Source: Thamnaconus septentrionalis (taxonomy: Eukaryota > Chordata > Actinopteri > Tetraodontiformes > Monacanthidae). Taken from it: DNA of 64,000 nt. A program made the position numbers and the translations under genes. Positions 36,005-46,100 of this stretch are shown in pieces (position 1 is the stretch's first letter; every line of letters starts with the position of its first letter). The DNA lies in the NCBI GenBank assembly GCA_009823395.1, contig CM020501.1, positions 17,425,861-17,489,860 on the forward strand, read 5' to 3'. The notes under the pieces are model-generated. The model was not told where the DNA came from. It ran no database searches and saw only the letters and a program-made list of their open reading frames with translations.

Positions 36005-37018
36005 ATGTCCACAATAATGGAACAGCCTTTTTATGACGACTCGTTTCTCTCTGCTTATGGCCATCCAGGCGCTGCGCTGCCGGACTACAAACTGCTCAAG
36101 CAGAACATGAACTTGAACTTCTCCGAGTCCTACCGGAATTCAAACTTCAACAAGGCACACCAGCAGCACCTACGCGCCGACGGCGACTTCTATCCGGCCG
36201 GGGCGGCGGACGTGGGCTCGCTGAAGCTCGCCTCGCCCGAACTGGAGCGGCTCATCATCCAGAACAGCAACGGGCTCATCACCACCACGCCAACGCCGGC
36301 ACACTACCTGTACAACCGCGGCATCACAGAGGAGCAGGAGGGCTTCGCCGACGGCTTCGTCAAAGCTCTGGACGACCTGCACAAGATGAACCAGATGGCA
36401 CCTCCGAACGTCTCCATCGGAACCGGCGCCTGCGCGGCTCCAACCGCCGCGGCAGCTTCCGTGTTCGGCTCGTCCATGCAGCCGGAGCCACTCGAGTATA
36501 CCACGCTGGGCGGCTGCAGCAACCCCGGCCTGTCGACGGCGGGCAGCTACCCGTCCACCACCATCAGCTACCTGCCGCACCACCACCAGTACCACCAGCA
36601 CTCCCAGGCCATGGCGCACGGCTCCCACCACTTCCAGCACTCCCTGGCAGGCGTGGGCATCCACCCGCAGCGGTTCGGCTCGGTGCTGAAGGAGGAGCCG
36701 CAGACGGTGCCCGACTTGCACACGAGCGACAGCAGCTCGCCGCCGATGTCGCCGCTCGACATGGAGAACCAGGAGCGCATCAAGGCGGAGCGCAAGAGGC
36801 TGCGGAACCGGCTGGCGGCGTCCAAGTGCCGGAGGCGCAAGCTGGAGCGCATCTCCCGGCTGGAGGACAAGGTGAAGGTGCTGAAGACGGACAACGCCGG
36901 ACTGTCGAACACGGCGTCTCTGCTGCGGGAGCAGGTGGCCCAGCTCAAACAGAAAGTCATGACGCACATGAGCAGCGGCTGCCAACTCATGCTGGCGCCC
37001 AAAGTCAAGTCTTACTGA
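36005..37018 (+). CDS. junb: transcription factor JunB, intronless
   Basis: A 337-residue AP-1 subunit (nuclear bZIP) that dimerises with Fos/Jun/ATF proteins and binds TRE/CRE sites. The N terminus [10 protein letters not shown] and LPDYKLLK (about 26-32, the delta/JNK-docking region) are followed by [12 protein letters not shown] (Ser77-Pro78), TTTPTP (93-98) and [21 protein letters not shown] (109-129), all transactivation-domain hallmarks. [10 protein letters not shown] and [18 protein letters not shown] precede the basic region (263-283, redox-sensitive Cys275). The zipper leucines are 286, 293, 300, 307 and 314. The tail has SGCQLML, as in other Juns. The first ATG is used; it has A at -3, and [10 protein letters not shown] aligns with the family start. 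Having a single exon is normal for Jun genes. Naming as JunB rests on [13 protein letters not shown] and the prdx2 neighbour; junba versus junbb cannot be decided. A 305-codon antisense frame is a GC shadow. Confidence 0.97.
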   Translation: MSTIMEQPFYDDSFLSAYGHPGAALPDYKLLKQNMNLNFSESYRNSNFNKAHQQHLRADGDFYPAGAADVGSLKLASPELERLIIQNSNGLITTTPTPAHYLYNRGITEEQEGFADGFVKALDDLHKMNQMAPPNVSIGTGACAAPTAAAASVFGSSMQPEPLEYTTLGGCSNPGLSTAGSYPSTTISYLPHHHQYHQHSQAMAHGSHHFQHSLAGVGIHPQRFGSVLKEEPQTVPDLHTSDSSSPPMSPLDMENQERIKAERKRLRNRLAASKCRRRKLERISRLEDKVKVLKTDNAGLSNTASLLREQVAQLKQKVMTHMSSGCQLMLAPKVKSY

Positions 37019-37465
37019 GAGAGAAAAGAAAAGCACGAACTTTGGGCAAAAAAAAACATGGGAAGAATAAATAATGACGATAGACACTGGACAATAAATG
37101 CACTGACAACACGGTGGACAATCACTTTATACAATGAGAGAACTGGACCAGACAAGACTTTTAAAAAAAAAAAAAAACACTTCGGGCGTCTTTGAACAAA
37201 TTATGAAAAGTGTCGTCTCGATTTTTTTTTTTTTTTGCCTGTTTACATTTTTTATTTTAACTTGTGATGACGTAAATTATTTGTCTTTATCAGGTTGAAC
37301 CTGTTTTGTCCCCCCTCCCTCCTTTTTTTTGTTTTTTTTTTTTACTGTACAGTATATATTTAAGTAAAGGACGGTTGAGAAACAAAGAAAGCTTGGTGTG
37401 GTCCTTCTTCAGATTGTGACGTGGCACCTCTTCGTGGTATTAAATTAGAAAAAAAATAATCTTTG
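37019..37465 (+). other. junb: junb 3'UTR
   Basis: AU-rich with long A and T runs. AATAAA occurs at 37066-37071 and 37093-37098, and ATTAAA at 37439-37444. The far signal would give a UTR of about 440 nt, more like other junb genes. TACTGTACAGTATATATT near 37,343 is a palindromic AU-rich segment that may affect mRNA stability (inference). Confidence 0.6.
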
Positions 37466-37534
37466 TGTTGACAAAGATCTTAGCGAGTAGCGTTGGAGGC
37501 GTCAACGCGGAGGATTGTTTCCGTCTTGACGCAC

Positions 37535-37605
37535 TTACGTCAGCCCCAATATGGCCAGTTTCTTTGCTCTGACGTCACACCACGGCAGGGTTTCCGGGAA
37601 CTCCC
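37535..37605. promoter_or_regulatory. junb downstream enhancer: CREs, CArG-like, STAT and kappaB sites
   Basis: Within 71 bp just past the 3'UTR lie TTACGTCA (37535-37542), CArG-like CCCAATATGG (37545-37554, one mismatch), perfect CRE TGACGTCA (37570-37577), the STAT palindrome TTCCGGGAA (37592-37600) and an overlapping kappaB site GGGAACTCCC (37596-37605). Mouse JunB is known to have inducible elements (SRF site and CREs) downstream of its poly(A) site, and this cluster is the likely fish counterpart. It could also serve the convergent prdx2, but position and motif content favour junb. Confidence 0.7.
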
Positions 37606-38285
37606 TACGTTGCCCGTCAGAGGAACTGCGCAGTGCTCTCCGCGCCACAGTTCGTGCGTACGTGTTGGTTTGTCAATAAGTCTTATTCGAATCTGGGACT
37701 TTCCCCGTTTCTTTCTCGTTTCCCAAAACATGAGATCGGGGCAAAAAAGAAAGTTCCACACAAACATGCAGACTTCCTGTCAGAAGGGCGGCTGACTAGA
37801 ATAAGCTCGCGCACACGCACACACACACGATCCCAAAGAAAGAGTATGTCACTAATTCTAGATTAATAGTTACAGAAAGTTGTGGCATTGCTAACCTTTT
37901 AGATGTTAAAAAAAAAAAAACAAAAAAAACAAACTTAGTCCAGAATTCATGTAACTACAATTTAAAAGGAAATTGGGAAATGTCTCGTCTAAAGAAAGAA
38001 ACATCCAAGTAAACGTTCCTTCAACAGAGCCAAGTGTCCGTAATTGAGACATCCGTCTCCCATCATTTTCAACAATCCGATCTTTCTCAACCTACTACGC
38101 ATCCATTTGGCAATACGTGCTTGATTCGTTGTGTCAAAGCACAACATAAGCAAATATTTAAGTCTTGCGACACACGCGCATCCTCTACAAGAAACACACG
38201 GAAGTTCCACAGAAAAGAAAAAGGTGCCGTGAAAGTGTGACTCATGCAAACTTGAGGTTGGACCGATTTAGGAAGGTCTATGTCG

Positions 38286-38298
38286 CCACCTAGTGTCC
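38286..38298 (+). promoter_or_regulatory. CTCF-like motif between junb and prdx2
   Basis: CCACCTAGTGTCC matches the CTCF core (CCACCTAGTGGC type) with one mismatch. It lies in the intergenic gap between two convergent genes, where an insulator would be plausible. Binding is untested. Confidence 0.3.
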
Positions 38299-38644
38299 AT
38301 TTTTTAAAAACGCTTTCGGAAAATCACCAACAGACGCGCAGACATTTTCCCCACTGTTTTAATAAAGATGGTAGGAAATCATTTACGACAGCAAGGAAAA
38401 ATATTGTTTTTTTTTCTGAAAAAAATGAACAGTACAATACTTTCAGTGCTTGAGACTATGAGGTTGGCCTACCAGTTGTACATTGGACGTACGGAGACTT
38501 TGTAACAGGAGTTCTATCTAGCAGGTTCTGACACTGTTGTGTTTAATACGTTAAATTGGACGCCATGAGAAATTGCTTCACAGGGACACCTCTTCTCTGA
38601 AGACAAGTGCTACAGTCAGGGGGTCAGCGACAACACCTTCACAT

Positions 38645-40473
38645 TTACTGCTTGGCAAAGAACTTTTTGCTCTTCTCCACATCGGGGACGATGGTGTCAC
38701 TCCCAGGTTTCCAGCCAGCGGGGCACACTTGAAGGGAAGAGGGGAGAGGCGTTACTCTCGAGTGAAACCGACGAGATGTTGAACTTTGAGTTTAACTTAA
38801 ACACCGCGGACAGAAAGTACATGTTCAAACAGAGGAGGGGGAGGGGTTGAACCAATAACCGCAAGGCCATGTGTACAGACAACCTATAGACACGGAGTCT
38901 GTTGGTAGCTGCCAGGTAAGTTTGTTTAAACTAGATCCCCAAAAAACAAGTAGAACTGAGCTAAAGTTGAACAACGGCAGTCAGGGCCAGGTTGTTCCTG
39001 CTGCTTGTGAGTGAAGATGAAGATGAAAAGCAACAAGATGCCGAAAAAGGCATGCACACTAATTGTGAAATTATACAAATGATTCAAGCGCAAAGACACA
39101 AAATAAACAATCAAAAATAATAATTAAGATACAGTTGAGGCATTGCTGCAAGTCCCCCTCCGCTCACCTTCCCCATGTTTGTCAGTGAACTGGAAGGCCT
39201 GGATCAAACGCAGAATTTCATCCACCGAACGGCCGACAGGCAGGTCATTGATGGTGATCTGCCTCAAGATGCCTTTGTCGTCGATCACAAACAGACCCCT
39301 GAGAGACAAACCAGAGGTTTACAATAAGGCACCAGGAATCACCGGCAAACACAAAAGGCTCAATGATATCGAACTACTCAGTAAGTAGCCGGAGACATCA
39401 GGGCTCCGTCGGACCTGTACGCGATGCCATCATCCTCTTTCAGCACGCCGTAGTCTTTACAGATGCTCTTGGTCAGATCTGCCATAAGGGGGATTTTCAT
39501 TGCACCCAGACCTCCCTGCTTTCTGGGTGTGTTGATCCTGCAAATTAAAATATAAGCCATTTCATGTAAGCACTCAAAGATCACAGAGGTGTGCTACTCT
39601 TCATCCATTGGATAAAATACATAGCATGGTAAAGTTGGTTATCCAGTTAAAAAAACAAAACAAAAAAAAAACTTTTTTTTTCTTTTTTCTTTTAAAAGAA
39701 ACCAGTAAAAAAAATACTAATGAAAGCAATGCCACGGATATTTTGCCTTTACAAGGACATAGCAGTTGACATATTTAAAAATGAAATGTCATTTCAACTG
39801 GAAAACTCTTCAAGACTGTCAAGATGATTTTTTTAAAAGATTAAACCAGTTTGGCAAAAAAAACAAAAAAAAACATGACACCTTAAAAGTAGTAGATCTT
39901 ATTAAAATAACTGAAGAATGATGGAAGACAGCAAGGAATACATTACCCGTCAAACTTCAGCTGTATTGTGTTTTTCAATTAACAAAAAGTGTCAGCTGTT
40001 AGTTACCAGTTTGGGTCACAAACATCTCAAAAGTATCCCCTCCATTTTCTTACCATGCCAAGTGAGTGAAGTGGGAGTCAATGGAGCAGCCAATAACCTC
40101 GCAGCCAATACTGCGGAATTCCTCCACCCTGTCGCTGAAAGCAATGATCTCGGTGGGACACACGAACGTGAAGTCCAGGGGGTAGAAGAAGAGGACCAGA
40201 TACTTCCCTGGAGAATGTAGAAACATCAAATAAGCAGCTGTCACAGCATTGGCCTTCTTCCCAACGGATGTTTAAGAGAGGCATTAGCCACAAGAGGAAA
40301 TTCAGAGAAAAGTAATGCGTTTCAAACACCTGTTTGTAAAAACCTATGTAAAAACAACCACCACAGTTACCTTTGTAGTCCCCAAGCTTGATGTTCTCAA
40401 ACTGCCCCTTCACGACAGCGGTGGCGTTGAAGTCTGGGGCGGGCTGGCCAATCTTGGCATTTCCAGAAGACAT
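38645..40473 (-). CDS. prdx2: peroxiredoxin 2 (typical 2-Cys, cytosolic)
   Basis: Five coding exons on the minus strand (40473-40371, 40207-40054, 39537-39415, 39298-39168, 38727-38645) join in phase to 197 residues ending in TAA, the family length. It reduces H2O2 and organic peroxides using thioredoxin and also relays redox signals. The peroxidatic Cys51 lies in FTFVCPTE, with Pro44, Thr48 and Arg of the active site retained. The resolving Cys172 is in VCPAGW. The GGLG motif (94-97) linked to hyperoxidation sensitivity is present, but the C-terminal YF motif is FF (193-194, SKKFFAKQ). No signal peptide is present, so the protein is cytosolic. The ATG at 40473 follows CACC, and the start MSSGNAKIG fits Prdx1/2. 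All introns are GT-AG, though the third donor (CAG/GTCCGA) is weak. Prdx1 is the alternative; the junb linkage and length favour Prdx2. Confidence 0.96.
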
Positions 40474-41400
40474 GGTGGTCAGTGACTATAAGAGATAGAA
40501 CGTCGAGTTACTGGAACATTCCTGATGCATGTGCTTGCTCACAGATAAGTCGCGCTGGGTGGAGCCTGAGGCACCACCTGCAGCTCAGATGATAAATAAT
40601 TCTAAACAAAAATTACAAATATATTCACAATAAGAGGATTAAATGTTAAACTCAACCTCGCGTCCAAGGTTCTTTTTTTTTTCTCTTTCTTTTAAATACT
40701 AAAACTGAGTTCAGTTGGGCAAATAACCTCAAGTCACATGCAAGTCATGGAGAGCTTCAAGGAACAAAAGCCCATTAAGAAGATTACATAACGGTGAGCC
40801 CATAACTATTGGGGCATACATGATATAATGATACATATAATGCAACCGAACATTGTTTAAATGCGCACCATCATGCAGAAATTGTTTTTAACTTTGCTGA
40901 AGTCACTGAAACGGGAAGCAGCATTACCAATAAAATCACGACAATATACATGGTGCCATTGCGAGAACATCTAATTCAATATCCCCCAAAAGTTTAACAT
41001 AGTTTAGGTAAATTAGCACAAACTTGCCGATGTAAAGGTTTCAAGAAAAGGTGAAGCGTGGTGGTGGAGGGGTACTGGCGCTGCTCTAACCTGAGAAGCA
41101 GGGACAAAGAGCTGACAACAGGCCCAGTGACTTAAGTGGAAAAGGGAGCAAAGAAACCGCACCGGCCGGCTAGCTCACTGTTAGCAAGATGTTGCAAACC
41201 GGTTTCTTCCTAAACTGCTCAGGGCAAACGATCGATACGTGCAAACATAACGGAAAGGCGATCACATTAAGTTGCGTAGGGAAACGAGAAAACGCAGACT
41301 CACCTGTTTTCACGGTAGGCCGAGAAGTCTTTTTTTTCTGCAACTGACGAAGTCTGCAACTGCCAAGAAGAAAGCGGAGGCAAACGGGAAGACTGTGTTC
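40474..41400 (-). other. prdx2: prdx2 5'UTR: non-coding exon 1 and intron 1
   Basis: A splice acceptor (TTATAG) ends at 40486, so only 12 nt of 5'UTR precede the ATG in the coding exon. A strong donor AAACAG/GTGAGT lies at 41304/41303. The upstream non-coding exon therefore ends at 41304 and probably starts between 41,340 and 41,400, in a CpG-containing, TATA-less region. Confidence 0.6.
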
Positions 41401-42540
41401 ATTAAGTAGGCGGAGTTCACGGCGGTCGACGGAAGTCAAAGTGAAACCCTTCAAAGGAAAAGTATAGGGCTACCGATTTGAACACTAACTTAAGCCAACA
41501 AATGATCGCGGTTCATTAAAAAAAATAAAAATAAAATAAAGAAAATCTGCCCAAAAGTGGCGTAGGTAAAACAGAAAAGAGAATATTTGGATTCCCAAAG
41601 ACCATGATTAAAACTCCAATTCCTCTTTAAATTGACTTACTCATACTCATAAACTCGTACAAAATAAATGTGTAGCCATATCTATACCTGCATTCCTGTT
41701 CTCATGTTATAGCAAATTCTCATTGCGTTATTTTCTATAACTAACTGTTGTGTTTGCAACCTATCTACGACCTATTAACATTCAGTAAGTCTAAATAAAT
41801 AAAAGTCCTAGTATATTTTTTTTATTAAATGAATATTATTCGTAATTAAAATTAAATTAATGGCCATAGACATATGGACTATATATAAGTATAACGGAAT
41901 TATACACGTTCTTATGTTCCCGATGCACCAGCCCTTGAAGCGCCCGTATTCATTTTGTGGTATTTTATTTTGGACCACTAACACATGACCTATTACTTCC
42001 GCAAAGCCTCTCAGTGGATTTCAAAGTGGCTTGCAAAAGTGGACTTTCCGGGCTAAAGGTAAACTAAATCACGTGTTTTTGTTAGCAGCTGTTAATTGAT
42101 GTTTGTGCAGGGCACACTGTGCTTCGGCCACTATCTTTTGTTGTTACGTTCAGTTTGGGAGAGGCTAAAACACATTGTACCCTAAGCTAGCATGCAGCCA
42201 AACAAAGGGCGCAGCATTGTTTTGATCTTTTAAGTTTGCTTCTCTGGTTTTAATTACAAGACTCGTCGGCCTTGTTCAACTCATCTTTTACCAGTGCTTT
42301 AAGAGATACTGAGGAAAGAAGAAACGGATGAAAATAAGTTAATTGTGTTATGGGCTGTCGCATTCCACAACCGTGTCAATAGTGAAACATAATTGACAGG
42401 CAAGTTTCGTGTCTCTGAGATGCGTCCCCATAACAGATGAAGTCAGAAAATCCCATTAAATGAGTTTTGACACCATTTGAGTCAACGCTTCAATGGGGTA
42501 AAAACATCACAAATACCGTGAGAGGTTTTCTTATCACGGG
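41400..42540. other. head-to-head intergenic region prdx2/wiz
   Basis: About 1.1 kb of mostly AT-rich sequence separates the divergent transcripts. Near 42,000-42,059 is a GC-richer piece ending in CTAAAG/GTAAAC that could be an alternative first exon of wiz. No other gene is seen. Confidence 0.5.
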
Positions 42541-42541
42541 C

Positions 42542-42553
42542 GCCGCCATCTTG
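42542..42553 (-). promoter_or_regulatory. YY1 site at the putative wiz start
   Basis: GCCGCCATCTTG is the reverse complement of the YY1 consensus AAGATGGCGGC, typically found at or just after vertebrate transcription starts. A donor (ATGTG/GTGAGT at 42,699/42,700) follows about 150 bp later, consistent with a short non-coding first exon of wiz. Confidence 0.6.
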
Positions 42554-42559
42554 CAGTAC

Positions 42560-43195
42560 CATGTCACGCGACCTCACTTAGGTGTTCTACTGATTGGATT
42601 CAGCGCTGGAGATAGTTAATACACAGTAATTAACCGGTGGTTGTTTAAAGTAATTCAAGAAAACAAAGTTGTTGTCACACCGACGACGTGTTCAATGTGG
42701 TGAGTTTTAGCTCTTCTTGTCGGGACATTTATGTAAACATACTGTAACCTGTCACAACCAACTTATCCCGCTTTACAAGAAACGAGTCGTGACTATTTGA
42801 TTATTTCCATTAAAAATAGAAGGTTGTGTATTCTGAGGGTCTCACAAACAGCCAGTATAATCAGTACGCTTACACAACTCCGAGTTTTTTGTTGTGATAA
42901 AGTAATCGAGGAGTCTTTGAAAAACAAAACATATTACTAAAATAATACTAGGCCACTAATAGGCCTTGAAATACTAGAAGGATGACAGACATGCCGTTCT
43001 ATCCCATAATCTTCTGTCACCAACACAGTTCGTGTCCCAAGTCAATCAATGTCTCTCAGCAGGAAGATCGTTCTTCAACTCATTGATTTATGAAATATGG
43101 ATTGACTATTAGAATATCTGTAACTGTTTTAGAGACTGACGGGATCTGCTGGAGGTTGACTGTGTCGTCCTTCAGACTAACCTGACAACAAAGCC
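42560..43195 (+). other. wiz: wiz 5'UTR exons and intron
   Basis: The putative exon 1 ends at 42,699 (donor GTGAGT). The acceptor TGTTTTAG at 43,131-43,132 begins the exon carrying the ATG at 43,196. These are inferred from splice signals only. Confidence 0.45.
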
Positions 43196-46100
43196 ATGGC
43201 TTCACCAGGTAGGTTACATTCACGCTTTGTTCTGTTTAGTGTCTCACTTTCAGTGCCTTACTTGTAAGTGTAATTAACAGTAAGATTTATTTTTTTTCCC
43301 CTCTACGAATCTTCTTTTGATAACAACCAGGAAACAAAGAAGTCTTTTAAGAAGCCGAGGTTTGCTTATTTTCAACTTTTATCTCGCCCTCCCCAGTAGC
43401 GACTTCACAACCACTTATCTGCTTGGTGTGCGGAACCTACTTCGAGTCACGGCGAGGACTCTCCAGCCACGCCCGCCTCCACCTGCGGCAGCTCGGCGTG
43501 ACCTTGTCAGAAAGCAGCGGGGCCCCCATTGAGCTCCTCTACCAGCTCATCAAAGAGAGAGACGGCGCCCTCCCGGACCTCACGGCGGACCCGTCCGCTG
43601 CCGAGATGCTTCCGTTCAAGAAAACGCTGCAGAAGGACTCGGCCGAGCTCTCAAATCCCAACGACAGAAGTGCCTCCTGTAAAGCCGAGGGCAAAGCCAC
43701 GAAGACTTCAGAGAAAAAGGATCATCGGGGGTCTCCCGCCACGCTGAAGGAGTCAACGAGTTCTCTGCCCCCAGCGTCCCCTTCAGGTCTGATGACAGCC
43801 GAGTCGAGAGCAAGCGAAGGCAGCAGCTCGTCCGCTAACGATCAGCTATCACCAACCAAACCACTATGGGCTCCGCTTGAAACCGATGCCCCAATCACAT
43901 TAGGTATGGCTGATTATGAAGATTTTTCTTTTCTTTTATTTTAGACAAGTAGATTTTTTCTTTTACCCTGACAGTAGTCTTCCTCAAGAGTGTCTTTAAA
44001 AGAAAAATCTGCTTATCTGATATAGGAGAAAAGAAAAAACTTTGTATCAGCACTGTAGAATAAGATATGTTTCACCAAGTGAAAATTTGTATAAAAATTA
44101 AAAAAAAAGTTGTGGTCTTGCGTCGTATCGTGTTGTCATTATTGCTGTGTTTTGTTTTGTTTTAAATCCCAGACACTACTGACGAGGTCCACGTGTGCCA
44201 GCTGTGCGGGTCCTGGTACGAAAGCCGCAAAGGCCTTTCCAATCACGCCCGCTCACATCTGCGCCACATCGGCATCCCCGACGGCGAAGCCAAGGGCAGC
44301 CCCATCGATCTCCTCTACCGGATCATGGAGGAGGAGGACCTGAAGCCCATCACCGCCGAGGAGCAGAGCCAGTTCGCCTTAAAAAAACCCGCCGGCTCAT
44401 CCTCCAAACGTCCGTCCGGTCTGACGTCCCCCGCCACGTCTCCCCCCCCGAAGAGGCCGAAAACCTCGGAGGATTGCGTCTGCATTCTCTGCGGGGAGGA
44501 GTTTGAGAGCCGCAAAGGCCTGGGCAGCCACTCGCGCTCCCACCTGAACCAGCTCGGATTGGTGCACCCGCTGGGGAAGATGTCCCCCATCGACACCATC
44601 CAGGAGCTGGTCATCAGTGGCGTTCTGCAAGCGGCGCGACACCCCAAAGCCACTGCTGGATTGTCTCTAGCACAGACTCAGCCGTCATCCTCCTCAGCCA
44701 AAAGCAGCCCTCAGCCTTCTGCCAACAAGGCCCCGAAGGCCAAGAAAGGCTTCCGACTGGCAGTCGACCCCCTGCTCAGGAAGCCCAAACCGGAGCCTGT
44801 GGAGACTGAGGTGTCCGGTCAACCAGATGGATCCAGCAGCAGCAACCTGATGCAAAGGTCTCTGGGTGCAAAACCTCTTGACACAGGTAAAACTCAAAAA
44901 GGTCAACGTCTTTGTATTGTCATGTTCACTGTGCAATACACAAGAGTAGGAAATTATGTTTCTCAATGTATGACCAAAGTGCAACATCAAAGAATAAAAA
45001 AAAATCCTAATAAAATATAGCATGGTAAAATAATGAATATAGATTAAAACAAACAATATGTATAAATTCACTCTCGTTAAAATAAGTGGTCCATCCTTTA
45101 AAAGTGCAGGTGGTGCATTCAGTCTCTGGACTTGGCAGGTGACTCGCTGTCAAGGCTAAAAGTGTGCAGGTGTATCTGTAGTGATGCAGGGAAGGGAGTC
45201 CTACGGCTCGTGGAAAGAAGCTTTTCAGCTTGGTGCTGGATTTGCAGCTGATGCTTCTGTATCTCCTCCCTGATAGCTAAAGGGAGGAGATGTGGAGGGA
45301 GGGCTGGAGTTGGACCAAGATGATGGAGGTGGCTCTGCTGATGCAGCGCTGTTGGCATAGCTCCATCAGGCAGGGGAATGTGGTGCCGGTATTGTTAGGC
45401 TCTTCTTAACAATATTGCAGAGTGCAGTTGTTGCTTGTGGATTTCAGATGAATGAATCTGAAATGTGCTTCTCTTAATGTTCTCCATCTCGGTGTCTCTC
45501 CGGCAGACTCGCGCCCTCCTCCCACGGTGCTCTGCGATTTCTGTGGCCAGCTGTTCGAGACCCGCAAGGCGCTCTCGTGCCACGTGCGTGCGCACCTCCG
45601 CCACCTGGGCCTCACCTGGTCGATCAAGACCTCGCCGATCGCCCTCCTCAAGGAGGTCATGATCCAGGGGGTGGAGGGCCGGAGGGAGTCGGCCCCCTGC
45701 GGCCCCTGGGGCAAATCCACGTGGAGCCCACAAGGCTCCAGAAGGTCCCTGGACAGCCTGCAGAAGGGGGAGCCAGACAGCAGACCCTGCAGCTCACCTC
45801 TGGACTTCTCCATGAAGGACAAGTCGCCGTCTGGCAAGAGCGGAGCCTCACACCAAGGTAGGGAACGACTTTCCAGTTGATTATTATAGTTTTTGTTCAA
45901 ATTGTTTGTATTGCTCAAAGCTGTCAGTCAATGTTACAAGTGATATCTTAACACAGTTAAGTCAGCAAAGCAGCACATTTGCATGTGAAATGATGTCACA
46001 CAAAGATTTTGAAAGCTCAAATGTGTCCTCATACAAGTTTACAACATTTTGGGTTTAAAATTGAAATAATGTAATGTATTTTAACCCCAAACCACTTGTC

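Noticed and set aside
36170..37087. 305-codon minus-strand open frame across junb
   Set aside because: It is fully antisense to junb, and its Arg/Val/Leu-heavy composition follows from junb's GC-rich third positions. No domain is visible.
41170..41454. 94-codon minus-strand frame at the prdx2 5' end
   Set aside because: It crosses the donor of the non-coding first exon and has no family resemblance; best seen as 5'UTR and promoter shadow.
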